Shown one piece after another: positions 16,300 through 21,059 of a stretch of DNA of 21,059 nucleotides (positions are counted from its first letter, which is position 1; each line of letters begins with the position of its first letter). Both the position numbers and the translations under genes were made by a program. The DNA is from a virus, in the IMG/VR virus record IMGVR_UViG_3300017750_000149, positions 1-21,059 of that record; one strand, 5' to 3'. Below the pieces are notes generated by a model. It did no database searches and was not told where the DNA came from. It was given only the letters and a program-made list of their open reading frames with translations.

Positions 16300-19200
16300 T
16301 AGTAACCTCCGCTCGACATACCAGTTGAAGTTAACAATCCTGAAGTACTCTCTCCAATAGTAGTACTATTTCTTGCTACACTTTTAGTAACTGTAATATT
16401 ACTAGTTTTAATTACTGGTAGAAATAATTCATCACCGTTTGATGTAATCTCAAATAAGTCTGTTGTATCATCTGTATTTCCAACTGGTTGTATTGTTACT
16501 TGACTTATTTCACCAATCATATTATTGTGTATATAAGCCGCCATTTCTGTAAAGTAGAAATCTTCACCGAAGTCCCAATTTTCTATACTAAAATATTGTG
16601 TAATAAGTTGTATAATATTTTGTTTAATTTCTGTATCACTCATTGAACTGTTGCTTGTTTTAGTTACATTAAATCTAGCTTGTAGTTCGCTGTCAGCAAG
16701 ATCACCAAATAGTATCTTGTATTTTACAGGTCTGTATATTACTTGGTCACTAATTGCTTTTTTAGATTCTAACGTACTAAACAAATTGGTTAATTCGTTT
16801 ATTGTTGGGCTGTTGGGTTTTGTTTCTATTCTACCATCATAATTAGCCCAAATTCTAAAGTCACTGTCATAACTTTGTAATAGTACATATGTATCAATAA
16901 TGTTTGTAATTGCAGGATCAATTACATTATCAACATCACTTATTCTATTATATTGAGTATGCAAGTCTGCTCTACCATTTACTATGGTTGATCCATTTGA
17001 ATCATATACTGTATAATTAAATCCGTCGACTGTTTTTGTTCCTAGCTTAATAGTCTCTCCACGCAGAATAGCATTAAAACTTTCTGGATTGGTTGGATAG
17101 TTTCCATTATCTGGGCTAGACAATGTGACTCTTACTTTGTAAGGGTCTGTATACCCGTCTTGATATGTAATATATCCAAATGTGTTAAAGGTATAATCAG
17201 CGCCTAGTGGTGTAGGATCATTGGGAGTAAGTTTGTTAATACTTAAAACTTTAAGTGTATCTTTTAAAGGTTTCCTTGTTTCACTACTAAATGATTCATT
17301 AAAATTTAAATTACCAAATTTTAACTTTTGTGTGCTTCCAAATACCAATTGTGTTCTTCTTGCTAATACTTCCCATTGGGTGCTTGAATAATTTAGTCTG
17401 ATTAGCCAACTGTTATCTCTTCCAGTTTGTGCATTATCGGCTTCATAAAGTCTACTCCAACTAGCTACACTGTTGTTGGCAATTGTACTTGCAGGTAAAT
17501 TTGAACTTGAAATTATTTGCCAAGACTGACTAAGACTATTGTATCTTAGGGCAAAACTTTCTTTTGAATCTATTTTGCTTAACACAGAACTTTTAACTGT
17601 ACTATCAAAGTCTTTTTGTAATATTGGAACAATCCTACGCACTCTACTAGCACTGTTTACAATGCCACTTAGCACAATAGCACCTTTTCCTGCATTGTCT
17701 AAACCTGTTGGTGATCCACTAGCGTCATCATCTCCTAGTCCGTCTTTGTATATTTTATCAATCTTCACCCATTTAGTTTCTGCAAAAGCAACACTAACAC
17801 TGGCAGATGCATTTGATCCGCCGCCGCCTGTGATTGTTACAACTGTATTTGCATTATATCCGCTACCAGAATTAGTTACTGTGATTGATGTGATTTTGCC
17901 ACTTGCAACTGTAGCTGTAGCTGTTGCGCCAGTACCTGCACCGCCAATAGTTACTGTTGGCTGACTTGTATAGCCAGAGCCTTCATTTACTATAGTAATA
18001 GTATTAATATAACCCATCTTGTAAGGCGCACTAATAAACTCTACTAGACCACCTAAGCTGGCTTTTCTTAAAGCATTTGTTTGTACAAGTCCAACTCTTT
18101 GAATATAAGGTCCAGAACCAGTATTGAGCGTAAAGTATCCACTTGAACTGGTAGCTCCTTTGGTAATTTGATTCCATCTAAAAACATTAGTTTCGTCGTT
18201 GGTAGTTGCATTAGCTGATGTAATGCTATCGGTTGTGTCGTTAAAATCTGTTGTTGGGCTGTAACCAGCACTCGAATATCCTTGTCTATTGTAATAGAAG
18301 TTTTTAAGCTCTTCGTTACTTAACAAAGGTAAAATATATTTGTTGTAAAGTTGTTCACTTGTTAGTGTGTTTGGTAGTGTAATTAAACTACGATTTGTTA
18401 TATTGTTCTCATAGATATATCCATCATCGGCGTACATGGTTGCATCATTATAAGTTGCTGTAGGATCATACAAGTCTCTGAACCTACTATGTCCACTGTG
18501 TACTCTATTAACACTTTTAATTTTAGCAATATTTTCACTAACTGTAATTGGGAATATACTATAGTCTTCAGCGGTAATCATTCTATCTTGTGTTGCAAAA
18601 AATCTAGGTGCATTAACTTTAATACTATCTAAACTTTCTCTTTCACTTGCATTTGAAACTTTGTCTTTTAAACTACATGTTAGTGTAGCAGTGTGAATGT
18701 TACCATCTACTCCGACATAATCAAACAAAAGAGAAGTATTTCTAAAATTATTAGGATCAAGTGAATAAGTTGAATTTAATCCAACTCTGTACCATACTCT
18801 GATTATTCCTCTTGGTATATTGCCAAATGCACCATCACCAAAAACAATACTAATTTGATCGTTTTCTCTACTAGCGACTGAATATATGTTTCTAATATTA
18901 TTACTAGTAGCATTAAAAATAGTGCTTGCACCAAATTGTCTATCTACTCTTGTCCAGTTCTGTTGTACTTGTCCTACTTCGTCGATGTTTTGTACCCATA
19001 CTTGACCGTTGGCAACATTTTCAACATTTATATCTAATACAATATTAGGCAATCCTTCAGTGATATTAAAATCTTTATACTCTAATGTACCTTGTTTAAA
19101 GCCAACAAAGAATCCTGTATTTGAACTAGTGTTACCACTGTTGTCATCTTTATACAGTAAGTCAACAACACTGTAAGGATCAGGTGTCTTTTCTGCTAGT

Positions 19201-19871
19201 GTGTTAGTAGTTGTATTTGCACTTACACTGTGAAAACTAAAAGTAGCACCTCTATTGTTTACTTGATTGTCAAAGTTTCTTACAGCAATATTATTAACAC
19301 TATTGGTTCTGTAAATTTCGTTAGTAACACCAGCACTTGTAAATTTACTAAACGGACTGCCAAATTGACTACTAGTTTGAAATATGCTATTCATAATAGC
19401 TAAAAAGTTTTGATAGCTATTTGGATCTGTTGTGTCATCAAATTGTACAGTGGTATTTGCTAAACTATTTCCTAACGAATCAAATACTGATTCTGTAGTA
19501 AAAATACTTTCAATTTTTAAATATCCACTAGCTACAACGTTTCTAGTAGGGTTATATCCTAAAAATTCAGCAATACGTAATGCACTCTCTCTGCGTTCAG
19601 CTGTACTTAAAAAGTTCTCTCTGCTTGCTAGGTCTGATCTAAATGCTAAGTTATGTCCTAAAAACGACATAAGTTCTATCAAACTTACAAATTCACTTGA
19701 ATTAATCCAGTCATTATAATTTTCTGGATAATTCCTATTAATATAATCAACCATTGCGTTACGTATAGTTTCATAATCATATGCTTGAAAATTTGCTTCA
19801 CTGAAACTTTCGTATACTACACTAAAATCTTCTGCAGAAAATAAACTACTTTGTCTTGCGCCTTGTGCCAT
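16299..19871 (-). CDS. gp6: Baseplate wedge subunit gp6
   Basis: The N-terminal ~120 residues give the identification: AMVDYINRNYPENYNDWINS, EFVSLIELMSFLGHNLAFRS, DLASRENFLSTAERRESALR and IAEFLGYNP match the start of T4 gp6 and its marine homologues (YPE..ND...SSEF..LIEL.AFLG..LAFR.D...RENF...A.RR+S). gp6 forms the dimeric core of the baseplate wedge and drives the sheath-triggering rearrangement. A second conserved block lies at ~385-440 (RESLDSIKVNAPRFFATQDRMITAEDY), typical of the Baseplate_J/gp6 family. At 1,190 residues it is nearly twice T4 gp6 (660). The extra length includes a GSGYTSQP / GSGYNANT beta-repeat pair (~620-693). The start codon overlaps the gp25 stop (TAATG) with AGGTGA upstream, so the two are translationally coupled. 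gp25 and gp6 are partners in the wedge, which fits. Confidence 0.92.
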   Translation of the reverse strand: MAQGARQSSLFSAEDFSVVYESFSEANFQAYDYETIRNAMVDYINRNYPENYNDWINSSEFVSLIELMSFLGHNLAFRSDLASRENFLSTAERRESALRIAEFLGYNPTRNVVASGYLKIESIFTTESVFDSLGNSLANTTVQFDDTTDPNSYQNFLAIMNSIFQTSSQFGSPFSKFTSAGVTNEIYRTNSVNNIAVRNFDNQVNNRGATFSFHSVSANTTTNTLAEKTPDPYSVVDLLYKDDNSGNTSSNTGFFVGFKQGTLEYKDFNITEGLPNIVLDINVENVANGQVWVQNIDEVGQVQQNWTRVDRQFGASTIFNATSNNIRNIYSVASRENDQISIVFGDGAFGNIPRGIIRVWYRVGLNSTYSLDPNNFRNTSLLFDYVGVDGNIHTATLTCSLKDKVSNASERESLDSIKVNAPRFFATQDRMITAEDYSIFPITVSENIAKIKSVNRVHSGHSRFRDLYDPTATYNDATMYADDGYIYENNITNRSLITLPNTLTSEQLYNKYILPLLSNEELKNFYYNRQGYSSAGYSPTTDFNDTTDSITSANATTNDETNVFRWNQITKGATSSSGYFTLNTGSGPYIQRVGLVQTNALRKASLGGLVEFISAPYKMGYINTITIVNEGSGYTSQPTVTIGGAGTGATATATVASGKITSITVTNSGSGYNANTVVTITGGGGSNASASVSVAFAETKWVKIDKIYKDGLGDDDASGSPTGLDNAGKGAIVLSGIVNSASRVRRIVPILQKDFDSTVKSSVLSKIDSKESFALRYNSLSQSWQIISSSNLPASTIANNSVASWSRLYEADNAQTGRDNSWLIRLNYSSTQWEVLARRTQLVFGSTQKLKFGNLNFNESFSSETRKPLKDTLKVLSINKLTPNDPTPLGADYTFNTFGYITYQDGYTDPYKVRVTLSSPDNGNYPTNPESFNAILRGETIKLGTKTVDGFNYTVYDSNGSTIVNGRADLHTQYNRISDVDNVIDPAITNIIDTYVLLQSYDSDFRIWANYDGRIETKPNSPTINELTNLFSTLESKKAISDQVIYRPVKYKILFGDLADSELQARFNVTKTSNSSMSDTEIKQNIIQLITQYFSIENWDFGEDFYFTEMAAYIHNNMIGEISQVTIQPVGNTDDTTDLFEITSNGDELFLPVIKTSNITVTKSVARNSTTIGESTSGLLTSTGMSSGGY
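16304..16310 (-). promoter_or_regulatory. Strong ribosome binding site of the giant structural gene
   Basis: GGAGGTT on the minus strand lies four bases before the ATG at 16297-16299, inside the last codons of gp6. It fixes the start of the 3,756-residue protein at the TAATG overlap. Confidence 0.75.
17793..18014 (-). repeat. GSGYTSxP-type beta-repeat pair in gp6
   Basis: Residues ~620-693 of gp6 read NTITIVNEGSGYTSQPTVTI, then SITVTNSGSGYNANTVVTITG, with a Gly/Ala-rich link. At DNA level GGCTATACAAGT and the following CCAACA are shared with the pair at 11590-11787. It lies where gp6 is longer than T4 gp6. Confidence 0.65.
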
Positions 19872-20233
19872 TATTCTTCACCTGTAAATCTAAGAAACAG
19901 TTCTTCCGCTGTTCCTGTGTCAATATATTCCATCCGAACCTTAACCTCAATGCTATGGTCATCTGGTTTATCAACTAATGTTTCTAATACTTTCCATCTC
20001 GGATCATTGTTAACTATAACATCAACATCTTCTTGTGCGGCAGTAATTGTAGTTAAGTCATTGGGTTCAAAAACTAACTCTGGAAGTATACTTCCAAATT
20101 CAGGATTCATAACACGTTCACCTTTACGAGTATTAAAGTGATTCATTAAATCACGCCTAGCGATGTCGATGTCTTCTAAACTACGACTTCCGATTGTCTC
20201 GCCTATACTGCTATATCCTACATAAGTTGCCAT
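19871..20233 (-). CDS. gp25: Baseplate wedge subunit gp25
   Basis: A 120-residue protein of the GPW/gp25 family; T4 gp25 is 132 residues. The core SLEDIDIARRDLMNHFNTRKGERVMNPEFGS is seen across residues 18-48, including the NPEFG block typical of the family. The C-terminal half (NNDPRWKVLETLVDKPDDHS, then IEVKVRMEYIDTGTAEEL) completes the single-domain fold. gp25 sits in the wedge core where it seeds the tail sheath. The start agrees with the MATYxGYSS opening of marine homologues. There is no Shine-Dalgarno before this ATG: the 32-base gap reads ...AATAAATACTTGT, and the late-promoter variant AATAAATA lies only five bases before the start codon. Expression may therefore depend on a near-leaderless late transcript or on readthrough from the upstream gene. 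The stop overlaps the gp6 start. Confidence 0.93.
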   Translation of the reverse strand: MATYVGYSSIGETIGSRSLEDIDIARRDLMNHFNTRKGERVMNPEFGSILPELVFEPNDLTTITAAQEDVDVIVNNDPRWKVLETLVDKPDDHSIEVKVRMEYIDTGTAEELFLRFTGEE

Positions 20234-20238
20234 ACAAG

Positions 20239-20246
20239 TATTTATT
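20239..20246 (-). promoter_or_regulatory. Late-promoter variant AATAAATA before gp25
   Basis: AATAAATA on the minus strand, one base from the T4 late consensus, lies in the 32-base gap before gp25. With usual late-promoter spacing the transcript would start at or within a base or two of the gp25 ATG. It could serve the gp25-gp6-giant operon. Confidence 0.45.
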
Positions 20247-20265
20247 GTAAAATTAAATGCTAAGT

Positions 20266-21059
20266 TTATATTTTAATAGATGTTTCAATAATATCGTTAT
20301 TGGTAAGAGATTTAGTTATTGTAAGCTGATTAGCACTGCCTGTTGTGCCTAAAGTATAGTCAAATAGGTGTTGTATTATAGATCCGTTTACCTTTACCTG
20401 CAATTTTTCTACTGGTGTCATACTTGGTTGGCTAATTAACGTAAAAATACTAGAGCCACTGTATGTAAATGACTGTTTACTAATTGTTTTACTATACTTG
20501 TTAGCAATATCTCTTTTTATACTTTCCGGAGTAAATGGCAAAAATTTAAGTGTTTCAGCATAATATGCAAATCTGGCACGTTTTAGTTCTGCATCATTTA
20601 ATAGAAATTTTTCATTTTGGTCACGCATATGATGTATGCCGTTTGTTCTCATCCAAGTTCTATTTTTATTTTTACCATAGTCTGCTAATCTTAATACTGT
20701 ACTTGCTTTAATACACTTTAATTGGTTAATACTACTGCGTCTAATCATACTAGCTACAGTATCTAAATCGTCATTGAGTATACTATCTAACATAGTGTAA
20801 GTGCCTTCGACGGCTTCGACATAAAATAATTTTCCAGTAATCCAATGATAAAGTATAAGTCCGTCATACACACTTTGACTTATCTTTGTTATTGGACTTC
20901 TTTGCAGTTGATTTTTAACTATTCTTTGCTGTTCATTGAAAATAGTAGTCCATTGATCGAATGATTGTTGTTCTGTTAGCCCTGTAGTTACTGAACCTTC
21001 TCCGTATGCTGTTTGAGTATATCCTTTGTATCTTGCAAAATTTAATGCAACCAGTTTGC
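20266..21059 (-). CDS. Virion protein with lysozyme-like stretch, 5' end outside the window
   Basis: The frame is open from the window edge to the stop at 20266: 263 residues are visible and no start is needed inside. A GTG at 20869-20871 is internal, not the start. The first ~70 residues (TAYGEGSVTTGLTEQQSFDQ, then WTTIFNEQQRIVKNQLQR, then ISQSVYDGLILYHWITGK) follow the spacing of phage lysozymes of the T4/P22 type (GYG ... G.T...A...L......V...L...L.Q.QYDAL......G). The catalytic glutamate would lie at or beyond the edge, so activity cannot be judged. A basic helical middle (NRTWMRTNGIHHMRDQNEK, KRARFAYYAETLKFLPFTPE) is followed by a C-terminal beta-module (VEKLQVKVNGSIIQHLFDY, LTITKSLTNNDIIETSI) like three in the giant protein. 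Just upstream of gp25 it is probably a baseplate or hub component. gp53 is an alternative. Confidence 0.62.
   Translation of the reverse strand, partial: KLVALNFARYKGYTQTAYGEGSVTTGLTEQQSFDQWTTIFNEQQRIVKNQLQRSPITKISQSVYDGLILYHWITGKLFYVEAVEGTYTMLDSILNDDLDTVASMIRRSSINQLKCIKASTVLRLADYGKNKNRTWMRTNGIHHMRDQNEKFLLNDAELKRARFAYYAETLKFLPFTPESIKRDIANKYSKTISKQSFTYSGSSIFTLISQPSMTPVEKLQVKVNGSIIQHLFDYTLGTTGSANQLTITKSLTNNDIIETSIKI

Noticed and set aside
17539-17964. Plus-strand open frame of 141 codons rich in Pro, Leu and Val
   Set aside because: It is antisense to the Gly/Ser/Thr-rich part of gp6, and its composition follows from that region.

Overview
The window looks like part of the genome of a tailed phage of the T4 superfamily (a contractile-tailed myovirus), most likely marine. 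The evidence is a T4-type baseplate wedge block (gp25, then gp6, then a giant gp7-position protein), marine-cyanophage/pelagiphage-style tail structural proteins downstream, very low GC by eye, almost no non-coding DNA, and three NATAAATA late-promoter motifs (T4 consensus TATAAATA). The host cannot be read from the sequence. The AT richness would suit a SAR11 or Prochlorococcus-type host, but this is inference.

All genes lie on the minus strand, so transcription runs from high to low coordinates. From the right edge: a 5'-truncated structural protein with a lysozyme-like stretch (20266-21059); gp25 (19871-20233); gp6 (16299-19871); a 3,756-residue structural protein in the gp7 position (5029-16299); an uncharacterised structural protein (4407-5006); a tail-fibre-like protein with a C-terminal domain resembling the G2 peptidase family (3480-4394); and a second tail-fibre-like protein (2313-3479). 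A 65-base gap carrying a sigma70-like promoter and a late-promoter variant separates this virion block from a four-gene group: a small conserved-looking helical protein (1900-2247), two related GT-A/GT8-like glycosyltransferases (988-1899 and 147-995), and the start of another small gene (1-166) that runs off the left edge.

The genes are tightly packed. There are TAATG one-base overlaps at gp25/gp6 and gp6/giant, abutting stop and start codons at two other junctions, and Shine-Dalgarno sites inside upstream genes. gp25, gp6 and the giant protein would form the baseplate wedge and its periphery; the next three proteins probably complete the baseplate rim or fibres. The two glycosyltransferases may act on virion or host glycans.

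The most interesting content is the modular expansion of the giant protein. It holds three in-frame 66-71-residue tandem repeats, three modules resembling CBM5/12 carbohydrate-binding domains, a GSGYTSxP beta-repeat shared with gp6, and a VxVNG...DY...ND beta-module shared with the protein at the right edge. I did not find a new defence system, CRISPR array, tRNA or mobile element. No stretch longer than 65 bases lacks a gene.
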